Below the pieces are notes generated by a model, which worked only from the letters and a program-made list of their open reading frames with translations, did no database searches and had not been told where the DNA came from. This document shows, piece after piece, positions 8,095 through 18,757 of a stretch of 64,000 nt of DNA; the first letter of the stretch is position 1; each line of letters opens with the position of its first letter. The stretch is from positions 1,145,501 through 1,209,500 of the forward strand of contig NC_013939.1 of assembly GCF_000010985.1 (NCBI RefSeq), given 5' to 3'. This stretch comes from Deferribacter desulfuricans SSM1. Its GTDB lineage: Bacteria > Chrysiogenota > Deferribacteres > Deferribacterales > Deferribacteraceae. A program made the position numbers and the translations under genes.

Positions 8095-9557
8095 ATATCT
8101 TCTGGTCTCATATGTGGAAAGAGAATAACTTCTCTAATAGAATTTTTATTTGTGAACAACATAACAAGCCTATCCACTCCTAAACCCTGTCCAGCTGTAG
8201 GAGGTAAGCCATACTCAAGGGCTCTAATATAATCATGATCCATCATATGAGCTTCTTCATCACCAGCTTCTTTTGCTTCTACCTGCTTTTCAAACCGCTC
8301 TTTTTGATCTATTGGATCATTTAGCTCGTTAAATCCGTTTGCAACTTCCATGCCTGCAATAAACAATTCAAATCTTTCTGTAACATCTGGATTATCAAAT
8401 TTTGATTTTGCAAGAGGTGAAACCTCTTTTGGGTAATCAATTATGAAAGTAGGTTGAATTAATTTGTGTTCTACAGTTTTTTCAAAAATTTCTAATACAA
8501 TTTTGCCTCTACCCCAGTTTTTTTCAAGCTTAATTTCAAGATTTTTTGCTACTTGTTTAGCACTATCAAAATCTTTTAAATCATCTTTTTTAATATCTGT
8601 ATATTTTTCAATAGAATCTTCTAAAGTCAGCTTATCCCATGGTGGTGTTAAATCAATTTCGTATTCTCCAAAAGTGATGGTTGTTTTACCGAGAACATCT
8701 TTTGCAATTGTATAAAGCATATTTTCGGTAAAAGCCATCTGATCATAATAATCAGCATAGGCCATATACCATTCTACCATAGTAAATTCTGGATTATGTT
8801 TTGTAGAAATACCCTCATTTCTAAAATTTCTGTTTATTTCAAAAACCCTTTCTAGACCACCAATTACAAGCCTTTTAAGATACAATTCAGGAGCTATTCT
8901 TAAGTAAAGGGTCATATCCAATGCATTGTGATGAGTGATAAAAGGTCTTGCAGTAGCTCCACCAGCTATAGGCTGCATCATAGGTGTTTCTACTTCAATA
9001 AACTCATTTTCAATAAAAAACTGTCTCATCCTCTGGATTATTTTACTCCTTAAAATAAAAAGTTCTCTAATTTCATCATTTACTATTAAATCAACATATC
9101 TTTGTCTGTATCTCTTTTCTACATCTTTTAAACCATGCCATTTTTCAGGCAGGTCTCTCAAAGCCTTTGTAAGTATTTTATAGGTTTCGGCCAAAACAGT
9201 GAGCTCACCTGTCTTGGTTTTAAAGAGATATCCTGAAACTCCAATAAAATCTCCTATATCTGTTTTTTTGAAAATTTCATATTCCTGTTCACTTAACTCT
9301 TTTTTTGCAATATAAACTTGGATACTTCCACTTCTGTCTTTTATATTTAGAAACGCTGCCTTCCCAAACTCTCTAATTGCCATTACACGTCCAGCAACAG
9401 TAACTCTATATTTTTTATCCAAAAGCTCAGCAGAAGATGTGTTTATATATGCCTTTTTTATATCAGAAATTTTATTAGTAACTTTAAAAGAGCTGATGTA
9501 TGGGTTTATCCCCATCTGTTTTAACTCATTTAATTTTTCAAAACGATGATTGTCCAT
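8091..9557 (-). CDS. lysS: Lysyl-tRNA synthetase, class II
   Basis: A 488-residue protein that attaches lysine to tRNA-Lys. An N-terminal OB-fold anticodon-binding domain (about 55-155, with VTVAGRVMAIREFGKAAFL) precedes the class II catalytic core. Motif 2 is seen as FRNEGISTKHNPEFTMVEWY, and motif 3 as GLGVDRLVMLF. Length and order match bacterial LysS. It is the first gene of a minus-strand operon running into the GGDEF gene and rsmB (4-bp and 1-bp overlaps). It is divergent from mnmA across a 99-bp gap that must hold both promoters. Confidence 0.95.
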   Translation of the reverse strand: MDNHRFEKLNELKQMGINPYISSFKVTNKISDIKKAYINTSSAELLDKKYRVTVAGRVMAIREFGKAAFLNIKDRSGSIQVYIAKKELSEQEYEIFKKTDIGDFIGVSGYLFKTKTGELTVLAETYKILTKALRDLPEKWHGLKDVEKRYRQRYVDLIVNDEIRELFILRSKIIQRMRQFFIENEFIEVETPMMQPIAGGATARPFITHHNALDMTLYLRIAPELYLKRLVIGGLERVFEINRNFRNEGISTKHNPEFTMVEWYMAYADYYDQMAFTENMLYTIAKDVLGKTTITFGEYEIDLTPPWDKLTLEDSIEKYTDIKKDDLKDFDSAKQVAKNLEIKLEKNWGRGKIVLEIFEKTVEHKLIQPTFIIDYPKEVSPLAKSKFDNPDVTERFELFIAGMEVANGFNELNDPIDQKERFEKQVEAKEAGDEEAHMMDHDYIRALEYGLPPTAGQGLGVDRLVMLFTNKNSIREVILFPHMRPEDI

Positions 9558-9656
9558 TTACTACCCCTTTTTGTTTTTTTCTTTCAAAGTAAAAGAATTA
9601 TTGCATTTTTTATTTTTTTTCAATAGTTATGTTTTAAAACCTTTAGGTAGGTGTAA

Positions 9657-10697
9657 ATGAAGGACAAAATAATAGTTGCAATGAGTGGTGGAGTTGATAG
9701 CTCAGTTGCTGCATATAAAATGTTGAAAGAAGGGTTTGATGTTGTTGGTGTCACATTAAAATTATTTGACAGTGAAAACACAGAAAAAATGATTGCAGAT
9801 GCAGAATCAGTGGCAAAATTACTTGGAATAAAATGGTGTGTTGCTGATTACAGTAGCTATTTTAAAGATGTAATTTCTTATTTTATCAATAGTTATAGAA
9901 AGGGGGAAACTCCAAACCCTTGTGCATATTGTAATAAAACTGCTAAGTTTGTTTATCTTTTTAATGAAATGCAAAAAAACAATGCAAAGTATATTGCTAC
10001 AGGTCATTATGCAAAAATCATTGAGAAGAATGGGAAAAAATATATCGGCAAAGCAACAAATTTACAAAAAGACCAATCCTACTATTTAGCTTTATTAGAT
10101 AGTTTTCAGATTAGTTTATTGAAATTCCCTTTAAGTGAGATTGATTCAAAAGATGAAACAAGACAAATTGCTAAAGAGATAGGTTTGCCAGTTTCAGAAA
10201 AAAAGGATAGTCAAGAAGTTTGTTTTTTATGTGGTAGGAATTACAGAGAGTTCTTGTCAGAAAAGGTGGATAGTAAAAGGTTTAAAAAAGGGTATATGAT
10301 TTATAATGGTAAAAAATTAAGAGAACACGAGGGGGTTGAGTTTTATACAGTAGGTCAAAGAAGAGGTCTTGGATTAAACTATCATGAGCCCTTATATGTC
10401 AAAGAAATTGATGCTAAAAAGGGTAATATTTATCTTGCTAAAAAAGAAGAAGTGGTTAAAAGAGGGGTGAAATTAAGAGATGTTAATATGGTAGATGATA
10501 GGTTACGGGTTTTTAAAGCTAAGGCAAAGATAAGGTATAGAATGAATGAAGAGGATTGTTTGGTGGAAATATTACCAGAAAGTAAGGCTTTAATCTTGTT
10601 TGAAAAGCCACAATTTGCTCCAACTAAAGGCCAATTAGCAGCAATTTATTTAGATGATATAGTTGTTGGTGGAGGGTTTATCTATGAAACATTTTAA
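9657..10697 (+). CDS. mnmA: tRNA-specific 2-thiouridylase MnmA
   Basis: A 346-residue ATP pyrophosphatase that installs 2-thiouridine at wobble U34 of Lys, Glu and Gln tRNAs. The PP-loop SGGVDSS is at 10-16. Cys92 in AYCNKTAKF and Cys189 in SQEVCFLCGRNYREF align with the two catalytic cysteines (E. coli Cys102 and Cys199), and GQRRGLGL sits where expected in the central domain. Sulfur usually comes via IscS/Tus or another persulfide donor, and none is encoded nearby. It starts at ATG 9657 after an AGGTAGG-type RBS and is followed at 14 bp by a phosphodiesterase gene. Confidence 0.93.
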   Translation: MKDKIIVAMSGGVDSSVAAYKMLKEGFDVVGVTLKLFDSENTEKMIADAESVAKLLGIKWCVADYSSYFKDVISYFINSYRKGETPNPCAYCNKTAKFVYLFNEMQKNNAKYIATGHYAKIIEKNGKKYIGKATNLQKDQSYYLALLDSFQISLLKFPLSEIDSKDETRQIAKEIGLPVSEKKDSQEVCFLCGRNYREFLSEKVDSKRFKKGYMIYNGKKLREHEGVEFYTVGQRRGLGLNYHEPLYVKEIDAKKGNIYLAKKEEVVKRGVKLRDVNMVDDRLRVFKAKAKIRYRMNEEDCLVEILPESKALILFEKPQFAPTKGQLAAIYLDDIVVGGGFIYETF

Positions 10698-10711
10698 ATT
10701 GGAGGTTTAAA

Positions 10712-11197
10712 TTGCCTAAAATAGCTATAATTTCAGACTCACATGATAATTTGTTAAATCTTGAAAAGTGTGTTAAATATTTAAATGACATAAAAGTAGA
10801 TTTTTTGTTTCATTGTGGTGATATTGTTTCACCCTTTTCATTAAAAATTTTAAATGAATTAAATTGTGATTACAGAGCAGTTTTTGGGAATAATGATGGG
10901 GAATGGCTATTATTAAATCAGGTAAGTAAAGGTAAAATATTTAAACCACCTTACTATTTTGAATTGTTCAATAAAAAATTTATACTATTTCACGAAGGTG
11001 ATATCGCTAACTATATAGATGACTCGATAGATTATGTTTTTTATGGACATACCCACAAAACTTATTTTGAGAAAAAAGGTTCTCAACTCATTGTAAATCC
11101 TGGAAGTTTAGCAGGTTATCTAACTGATAAACCTACTTTTGCAACTTTAGATTTAGAAAGCAACATGTTGGAAATTATTAATGTTGATACTATCTGA
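10712..11197 (+). CDS. YfcE/MJ0936-type metallophosphoesterase
   Basis: A 161-residue calcineurin-like phosphoesterase. The five metal-site blocks are all present: ISDSHDN near the start, HCGDIVS, GNNDGE, FHEGD and GHTHKTYF, followed by VNPGSLAGY typical of the YfcE/MJ0936 family. Such proteins hydrolyse phosphodiesters in vitro; the natural substrate here is unknown. The start is a TTG at 10712, chosen because GGAGGT lies 6 bp upstream and no ATG fits. It sits between mnmA and mreB, same strand. Confidence 0.85.
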   Translation: MPKIAIISDSHDNLLNLEKCVKYLNDIKVDFLFHCGDIVSPFSLKILNELNCDYRAVFGNNDGEWLLLNQVSKGKIFKPPYYFELFNKKFILFHEGDIANYIDDSIDYVFYGHTHKTYFEKKGSQLIVNPGSLAGYLTDKPTFATLDLESNMLEIINVDTI

Positions 11198-11231
11198 AAA
11201 ATTTGCTAATGTTAATATTTGGAGGTGTTGA

Positions 11232-12256
<1,025 letters not shown>

Positions 12257-12257
<1 letters not shown>

Positions 12258-13054
12258 TGTTTAATATAAAAAAAAAATATGTAATAATTATAATATTGAT
12301 TTTCTTATTAATTTTAGTTCAGTATAAAATTCCTTCAACTTATAGGCCAATAAAAGGGTTGTTGGGAAATATATTAAACCCATTTTTATATTTAGTCGAT
12401 AACACAGCTGATTTTGTAAACAAGACTTTAGATAATTACATTTTTGTAATCAATGTAAAACAAAATAATATTCAACTGGAGAATAAAATTCAACAGTTAG
12501 AGTTGGAAAATTCTATACTTAAAGAAAAAGTAAAAGAGTTGGAAAGACTAAAAAAACTGTTAAATTTTAAAGAAGCTTACAAGTTTGATACTGTAGCAGC
12601 TAATGTCATAGGTAGAAATAATTTAGGTTTCATAAAATATCTAATCATAGATATGGGTAGTAAAGATGGAATTAAGGTTGATTTGCCTGTTATAAGTTCA
12701 AAGGGTTTAGTAGGTAAAGTCGTTGATGTTTATAGGAGTAGTTCGAAAGTAAAGGTTATTTTAGATAAAACATTAAAAGTATCTGTAATAAATTTTAATA
12801 GTAGAGAAACAGGGGTCGCAAGTGGTTCAGATAATGGTTTGATCGTTGTTGATTTTTACTCTAACCTGGGTCAAGTAAATATTGGTGATTTGTTTATAAC
12901 TTCTGGTTTAGGGATGCTTTATCCTAAGGGGATTCCTGTTGGGTTAGTTGTTAAGATTAAAATCCCCGATTATGGACTATTCAAAAAGGTTTACTTAAAA
13001 CCATTAGTTGATTTTAATAAGTTAGAAAATGTATTAGTGATATTAACGAAATGA
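12257..13054 (+). CDS. mreC: Rod-shape-determining protein MreC
   Basis: A 265-residue protein with one N-terminal membrane helix (about 8-25), a coiled coil (about 70-110, NIQLENKIQQLELENSILK region) and a C-terminal periplasmic beta-rich domain. MreC assembles in the periplasm and activates PBP2/RodA, linking MreB to wall synthesis. The order and length match the family. A run of ten adenines near the fourth to seventh codons is a potential slippage tract, but the frame is intact. Translationally coupled to mreB upstream and mreD downstream (4-bp overlap). Confidence 0.92.
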
Positions 13055-13503
13055 ATAGATTAAATAAAGCTATTATCTTGCTAATAATACTAATTATATC
13101 ATACAGTATAATAAACTATTATGATGGCTGGCTTAATATGATTCAAGTTCCGTTGGTTTTATTTATTGTATTTGAAAGATATAAAGAGAACGACATTAAC
13201 TATATAGATGTTATCTTATCGATTTTTTTGGATTTTGAAAATAATTTATACTTTGGTACGAGCTTATTAATTTTTATTTTTATTAAAATATTATACACAA
13301 TTATAAGTAAATCAATTTCTGAAAGACCAGTTTTTATGTTGCTAAAGCAATACCTTTTTGTTTTAATATATTTTGTATTTTTAAATATAATATATAAAAA
13401 CAATAATGTTGAACTTGTAATGTTTTACTTAATCGTAAACATTACAGTCATTACAATTTTTAAATTCATAGGTAGAGGCAATCTTGTTCAAAGCTTTAAG
13501 TGA
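13051..13503 (+). CDS. mreD: Rod-shape-determining protein MreD
   Basis: A 150-residue, very hydrophobic protein with about five membrane helices, matching the size and position of MreD between mreC and mrdA. MreD is a poorly conserved inner-membrane partner of MreC, so the call rests mainly on context and hydropathy. The start overlaps mreC by 4 bp, and the end overlaps the mrdA start by 20 bp. Confidence 0.8.
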   Translation: MNRLNKAIILLIILIISYSIINYYDGWLNMIQVPLVLFIVFERYKENDINYIDVILSIFLDFENNLYFGTSLLIFIFIKILYTIISKSISERPVFMLLKQYLFVLIYFVFLNIIYKNNNVELVMFYLIVNITVITIFKFIGRGNLVQSFK

Positions 13504-15301
13504 TTTAGTTAACAACGTTTACAATAAGAGATTAATCTATTTTTTTATAGTATTTTTACTATTTTTTGCAGTTTTGTTTTTGAGGTTGTTTTATCTTCAA
13601 ATTGTCAATTATGAAAAATACAAATTACTTTCAGAAAACAACCGAATTAGAATTATGAGAATTAAAGCTGATAGAGGTTTTATAAAGGATAGATATGGGA
13701 AGTTTTTAGTGGTAAACCGCCCATCATTTAATTTGCTTGGCACAAAATCGGACATTAAGAATCTTGATATAATTATTCAGAAGCTGTCTCAACTAATAGA
13801 TGTTGATAATAAAACTGTAAAAAAAAGATATAAACAAACATATTATTATGGTGATTTTCTAATATATAGAGGTTTAAATGAAAACCAAATAAACTATTTG
13901 TTAGAACATCATGAACAATTCCCTGGTATCAAAATTGATGTTGATTCTGTGAGAGAATACTCCGATAGCAAAGTGTTGAGTCATGTAATTGGTTATATGG
14001 GAGAAGTAACAGAAGATGATTTAAAGAAAAACAAAGGGTATCAAACGGGAGACTTAATAGGTAAATCCGGTATTGAAAAAGTTTATGAAGATTTTTTAAG
14101 AGGAATCGATGGTGCAAAACAGGTAGAGGTTGATAGCTTAGGTTTTGTCATTAAAGAGATGTCGGTTAAAAAACCTGTAAAAGGTAGCAATGTTGTTTTA
14201 AGTATAGATTATGATTTACAAAAAGCTATAAATTCTATTTTCAAAGATAAGGTTGGTGGAGTTGTTGTTTTAAATATAAGAACCGGTAAAATATTAGCTC
14301 TTTACTCAGCTCCAACTTTTGATTTAAATAAGTTTGTCCCATTTATTACAAAAAAAGACTGGGACTCAATAATTCATAATAAATTAAAACCTCTTACGAA
14401 TAGAGTAATTGAAGATGCTTATCCTCCTGGTTCTGTTTTTAAAATTTTGATGTCCTATATAGGTTTAAACGAAAATGTAATTAACTATAATACGAAGTTT
14501 TTCTGTAGCGGATCTCTTGACTTTCATGGTTATAAATATGGATGCTGGAAAAAAGGTGGTCACGGAAATCTGACTTTACATGATGCTATCGTTCAATCTT
14601 GTGATGTTTATTTTTATAATGTTGGTTTGTTGTTAGGTATAGACAAAATTTCAGAATACGCTTTTAATTTCGGCCTTGGTAAAAAAACAGGTATCGATCT
14701 GACCAACGAAAAAGATGGATTATTCCCATCAAGAGAGTGGAAGCAGAAAAGGTTTCATGCCCCTTGGTACCCAGGAGAAACAATTATAGCATCAATTGGT
14801 CAGGGGTATATTTCCACAACCCCTATTCAAATTGCCGTGATGCTTTCCTCATTGTTCAATGGTGGAAATGTTTTCAAACCAACGGTTGTTTTAGGTATAG
14901 AAAAGAATGGGGAAGAGTTTATAGAGAATAAAACAGAAATTGTAAGAAAATTAAATATAAATAATCAGTATGTAAAGTTTATTTTAAATGCTTTGTATGA
15001 TACTGTTTACTCTAAACATGCGACTGGATATAGAGCAAGAGTAAGCAAAGTTAAAATTGGTGGGAAAACAGGTACTGCACAAGTTGTTTCACTAAAGAAG
15101 TTTAAAGATAAAGATGAGAATGAAATCCCTTGGAGATTTAGGGATCACTCATGGTTTGCAGGAGTTGTTCCAGTTAGTAATCCAGAATATGTTGTTGTTG
15201 CCTTTGTGGAACACGGTGGTTCTGGTAGTAAGGGTGCCGCACCTGTTGTGGGAGCTGTAATTAATAAATTGGTGGATTTAGGTTATGTTTCAACTAAATA
15301 G
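13484..15301 (+). CDS. mrdA: Penicillin-binding protein 2 (elongation transpeptidase)
   Basis: A 605-residue class B PBP that cross-links peptidoglycan during elongation together with RodA. One N-terminal membrane helix (about 17-38) is followed by the dimerisation domain (about 55-230) and a transpeptidase domain with PGSVFKIL (SxxK), SCDVYFYN (SxD/SxN motif) and GGKTGTAQVV (KTG). A TTG start at 13484 is supported by GAGG five bases upstream. It overlaps mreD by 20 bp and rodA by 17 bp. Length and motifs are normal; predicted target of mecillinam-type beta-lactams. Confidence 0.93.
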   Translation: MFKALSDLVNNVYNKRLIYFFIVFLLFFAVLFLRLFYLQIVNYEKYKLLSENNRIRIMRIKADRGFIKDRYGKFLVVNRPSFNLLGTKSDIKNLDIIIQKLSQLIDVDNKTVKKRYKQTYYYGDFLIYRGLNENQINYLLEHHEQFPGIKIDVDSVREYSDSKVLSHVIGYMGEVTEDDLKKNKGYQTGDLIGKSGIEKVYEDFLRGIDGAKQVEVDSLGFVIKEMSVKKPVKGSNVVLSIDYDLQKAINSIFKDKVGGVVVLNIRTGKILALYSAPTFDLNKFVPFITKKDWDSIIHNKLKPLTNRVIEDAYPPGSVFKILMSYIGLNENVINYNTKFFCSGSLDFHGYKYGCWKKGGHGNLTLHDAIVQSCDVYFYNVGLLLGIDKISEYAFNFGLGKKTGIDLTNEKDGLFPSREWKQKRFHAPWYPGETIIASIGQGYISTTPIQIAVMLSSLFNGGNVFKPTVVLGIEKNGEEFIENKTEIVRKLNINNQYVKFILNALYDTVYSKHATGYRARVSKVKIGGKTGTAQVVSLKKFKDKDENEIPWRFRDHSWFAGVVPVSNPEYVVVAFVEHGGSGSKGAAPVVGAVINKLVDLGYVSTK

Positions 15302-16394
15302 AAAACATTTTAAATATTTTGATTATATTTTGACGCTAATTGTTTTAACAATTGCCACAATAGGTATTTTTGCTATTTATTCTGCTTCATTTGATTTAAA
15401 TTCTGGTAAGTTTAGTAGTTTTTATTTAAAACAGATGATTTGGTTATTTGCTGGAATATTAACCTATCTATTATTTACAATTATAAATTACAGATTTTTA
15501 GTAAAACATTCATTTCTTTTATATTTACTGAGTCTTGCAATTTTACTCCTTGTATTGATAAAAGGTCATATTGGTATGGGAGCTCAGAGGTGGATTAATA
15601 TAGCTGGATTTAGATTACAGCCTTCCGAATTTATAAAAGTGGTATGGATACTTTTTCTTGCAAAACAATTTGCTACAAACAAAATTGAATATGCAACATT
15701 TTTAGATATTTTTAAAAAGTTGATTTATTTAATTCCAATATTTCTTTTGATTTTTTTAGAGCCTGATTTAGGCACCGCTCTTGTTTATGTTTATTTATGG
15801 GGGATAGGGGTATTATATTTGGGAGTTAAAAGGTACACTGTATTCATAACATTGATAATAATTATTATTGCCTTACCAGTTGGTTGGAATCACTTAAAAG
15901 ATTACCAAAAAAAGAGAGTTATAACCTTTTTAAATCCAGAAAAAGACCCCTTTGGAGCTGGATATCATGTTATTCAGTCAAAAATTGCTATTGGGTCAGG
16001 TGGCCTTAAAGGGAAAGGTTTTTTGAAAGGTACTCAATCACATTTAAAATTTTTACCTGAAAGACACACCGATTTTATTTTTTCTTTAATTTGCGAAGAG
16101 TTTGGATTTATAGGTGGGGCAACTCTTCTTTCACTATTCCTTTTGTTACTAATGAGAATAATATATATTGCGATATTAACTAAAGAGCCTTCTGGTAAAC
16201 TGATCGCTTTATTAACAGCAGCTCTTATCTTTTTTCAAACATATGTAAATGCTGCGATGACAATGGGAATAATGCCTGTTGTTGGTATTCCAATGCCGTT
16301 TGTAAGTTATGGTGGATCATCGTTGATTACACTATGTAGTTTATGCGGTATTGTAAATTCTATAGCATTAAGGAGATATGACATTGTTTCATAA
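15285..16394 (+). CDS. rodA: Rod-shape glycosyltransferase RodA (SEDS family)
   Basis: A 369-residue polytopic membrane protein with about ten helices. It carries SEDS landmarks: AQRWINIAGFRLQPSEFIK, an LEPDLGTALVY segment, the large periplasmic loop with LPERHTDFIFSLICEEFG, and PMPFVSYGGSS. RodA polymerises lipid II glycan strands with PBP2. It is co-encoded with mrdA (17-bp overlap), and its 3' end overlaps the next radical SAM gene by 17 bp. Confidence 0.94.
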   Translation: MFQLNRKHFKYFDYILTLIVLTIATIGIFAIYSASFDLNSGKFSSFYLKQMIWLFAGILTYLLFTIINYRFLVKHSFLLYLLSLAILLLVLIKGHIGMGAQRWINIAGFRLQPSEFIKVVWILFLAKQFATNKIEYATFLDIFKKLIYLIPIFLLIFLEPDLGTALVYVYLWGIGVLYLGVKRYTVFITLIIIIIALPVGWNHLKDYQKKRVITFLNPEKDPFGAGYHVIQSKIAIGSGGLKGKGFLKGTQSHLKFLPERHTDFIFSLICEEFGFIGGATLLSLFLLLLMRIIYIAILTKEPSGKLIALLTAALIFFQTYVNAAMTMGIMPVVGIPMPFVSYGGSSLITLCSLCGIVNSIALRRYDIVS

Positions 16395-18741
16395 AAATGA
16401 GTTATTATTAGTTTCAAAGCCGTCCAGATATTTGGGTAAAGAAATAAATTCCTTTAATAAAACAGATTACAAAGTCCATTTCTGTTTAGTGTTCCCTGAT
16501 GTTTATGAAGTGGGTATGTCCCATTATGGTCTAAAATTACTTTATGAAAATCTAAACTCACAAAAGGATATATTTTGCGAACGTTTTTTTATGCCCTGGA
16601 TTGATGCAATATCAACTTTTAATAAAGATATTTTTATATCATTAGAGTCAAAAACTCCATTGTCTAATTTTGATATATTAGGGTTTTCTTTACAGTATGA
16701 ACTTTCATATACAAACATGTTATTTATTTTAAATAAATCAGAAATCCCTATAAAATCTGCAGAAAGAACAGATCAACACCCATTAATAATTGCTGGAGGG
16801 CCCTGCACTGTAAATCCTGCTCCTGTAAAGGACTATATAGATGTATTTTTTATAGGTGAAATGGATGAAAAATTAAGTGAGATTTTAAATTCTTATAAAA
16901 ATAAGAGTTTTAAAAATAGATTAGAAAAACTAAAATTTTTTGATTCTTTTGAGTTTACATATGTACCATCATTAAATCCTGACAAAAAAATAAAAAGATT
17001 TATATATAACAAGTTTTCCGAAGAGGGATTTATTAAGGCTCCGTTAGTGCCTAATTTTTCAGTTGTACATGACAGAATAAGTCTTGAAATTAGCAGAGGT
17101 TGTACAAGAGGGTGTAGGTTTTGTCAGGCTGGTTTTATTTACAGACCATCAAGAGAAAGGGATGTAAAGTCGTTAATTAATAATGCGTTAGTTCAACTTG
17201 AAAATAGTGGTTATTTTGAAATTTCTTTTTTATCTCTTTCTGCAGCCGACTATACTAAATTAGAAGAACTTTTAGATAAACTAAATAGTATTGTATATGA
17301 TAAAAACGTTTCCGTTAGCCTACCATCAGTGAGAGCAGATCAGATTAAAAGCTTTATCTTTAGGGAGTTATCGAAAGTTAGAAAATCAGGCTTTACTATT
17401 GCACCTGAGGCTGGCTCACAAAGGTTAAGAAATATTATTAATAAAAACTTAACGGAAGAAGAAATAATTGAAGCAGTGAAATTAGCAAAAGAGGGCGGCT
17501 TTAATCATGCTAAGCTATATTTTATGATTGGACTCCCTTTTGAAGAAATCTCTGATGTTATCGCTATAGCAGATTTAGCATATAAGATAAAAAAAATAGT
17601 TGGAAAACGATTTGATATTTCAGTTTCTGTATCAAATTTTGTTCCAAAACCTCATACACCTTTTCAATGGTGTGGCCAAGATAACTATAAAAATTTAGAG
17701 TATAAACAAAACTTGTTAAAAGAAGAGTTTAGAAAACGAAGGATAAAACTAAAATTACATGACATTGGTCAAAGTATTCTTGAAGCTTGTTTTTCTAGAG
17801 GTGGAGATGAACTTAATAAAATTTTATATGATGCCTTGAGTGAAAATATAATTTTCGATGGATGGAGTGAGTTTTTTAATTTTAAAAAGTGGGAACAGAT
17901 TTTTAACAAAAATGGCTTAAACATCTATGAATATGCATCACAACTATTTGATTTAGAAGATAATTTACCATGGGATCATATTGATACTGGTATTTCTAAA
18001 GATTTTTTAATCAAAGAATATCGTAAATCATCTAATGGGTTAGTTGTTAATGATTGTAAAACTGATAAATGCTATAACTGTGGGGTATGTGATTTTAAAA
18101 ATATAAAAAATATATTTGCTAAAGATTATGAGCAAAAATCTAAAGATATTAAGATTGATAATAATAAATTTAATAAATATTTGATAACTTTCGAAAAAGT
18201 AAATGATTCAATATTTTTTTCTGCTCTTGATACTTCACGATATTTTCAACATATATTTTTAAAAAATGGTGTTAATCTAAAATTTACTCAGGGATTTAAT
18301 CCACAGCCTAAAATAAATTACATTTACCCTTTACCTTTAGGTATTAAAGGATTAAATGAGCTTATGATTATAGAATCGGACAGTACTGTATTAGATTTAA
18401 AAGGTTATATGGATGAAATTGGATTTAAAATTAAAAATATTGAAATGTTAGAAAATAAAATTTTTGATATATGTGTTCAGGAATTTATTTTTGATAACGA
18501 TTCATTTGCCTTTATAAAAAATTTATGGGATATTGATAAGTTGTATTATAAAAAAGTCACTAAAAAGGGGAAAGAAAAAATTGTCAATTTAAAAGATTTT
18601 TTAGTAAAAATGGATAACAATTTTATTTCAGTAAAGATTTCTCCGACAGGGAGCTTTAATTTTCTTGATTTTTTTAGATTTTGGGATTATAATATTTCTA
18701 AATTAGAATTATTGAGAATAAATATATACCCAATAAAATAA
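16378..18741 (+). CDS. B12-binding radical SAM protein fused to DUF2344 (TIGR03960/TIGR03936 type)
   Basis: A 787-residue protein in three parts. The N-terminal region (about 30-190) is a B12-binding-like fold. A radical SAM core follows, with C242, C246 and C249 in SRGCTRGCRFC binding the 4Fe-4S cluster that cleaves S-adenosylmethionine. The C-terminal DUF2344 domain (about 595-787) has FTQGFNPQPKINY and PLPLGI. A Cys cluster at about 561-571 (CKTDKCYNCGVC) precedes it and may bind metal. Fused or adjacent versions occur widely, often near ribosome or RNase genes, and the reaction is not established. Here it is coupled to the cell-shape operon by a 17-bp overlap with rodA. The family is secure; the substrate is unknown. 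Confidence 0.88.
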   Translation: MTLFHKNELLLVSKPSRYLGKEINSFNKTDYKVHFCLVFPDVYEVGMSHYGLKLLYENLNSQKDIFCERFFMPWIDAISTFNKDIFISLESKTPLSNFDILGFSLQYELSYTNMLFILNKSEIPIKSAERTDQHPLIIAGGPCTVNPAPVKDYIDVFFIGEMDEKLSEILNSYKNKSFKNRLEKLKFFDSFEFTYVPSLNPDKKIKRFIYNKFSEEGFIKAPLVPNFSVVHDRISLEISRGCTRGCRFCQAGFIYRPSRERDVKSLINNALVQLENSGYFEISFLSLSAADYTKLEELLDKLNSIVYDKNVSVSLPSVRADQIKSFIFRELSKVRKSGFTIAPEAGSQRLRNIINKNLTEEEIIEAVKLAKEGGFNHAKLYFMIGLPFEEISDVIAIADLAYKIKKIVGKRFDISVSVSNFVPKPHTPFQWCGQDNYKNLEYKQNLLKEEFRKRRIKLKLHDIGQSILEACFSRGGDELNKILYDALSENIIFDGWSEFFNFKKWEQIFNKNGLNIYEYASQLFDLEDNLPWDHIDTGISKDFLIKEYRKSSNGLVVNDCKTDKCYNCGVCDFKNIKNIFAKDYEQKSKDIKIDNNKFNKYLITFEKVNDSIFFSALDTSRYFQHIFLKNGVNLKFTQGFNPQPKINYIYPLPLGIKGLNELMIIESDSTVLDLKGYMDEIGFKIKNIEMLENKIFDICVQEFIFDNDSFAFIKNLWDIDKLYYKKVTKKGKEKIVNLKDFLVKMDNNFISVKISPTGSFNFLDFFRFWDYNISKLELLRINIYPIK

Positions 18742-18757
18742 GTCAAAGGAGCCGAAT

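Noticed and set aside
12266-12276. Run of ten adenines near the start of mreC
   Set aside because: The frame is intact and mreC is essential in many rods, so slippage is possible but unsupported here.
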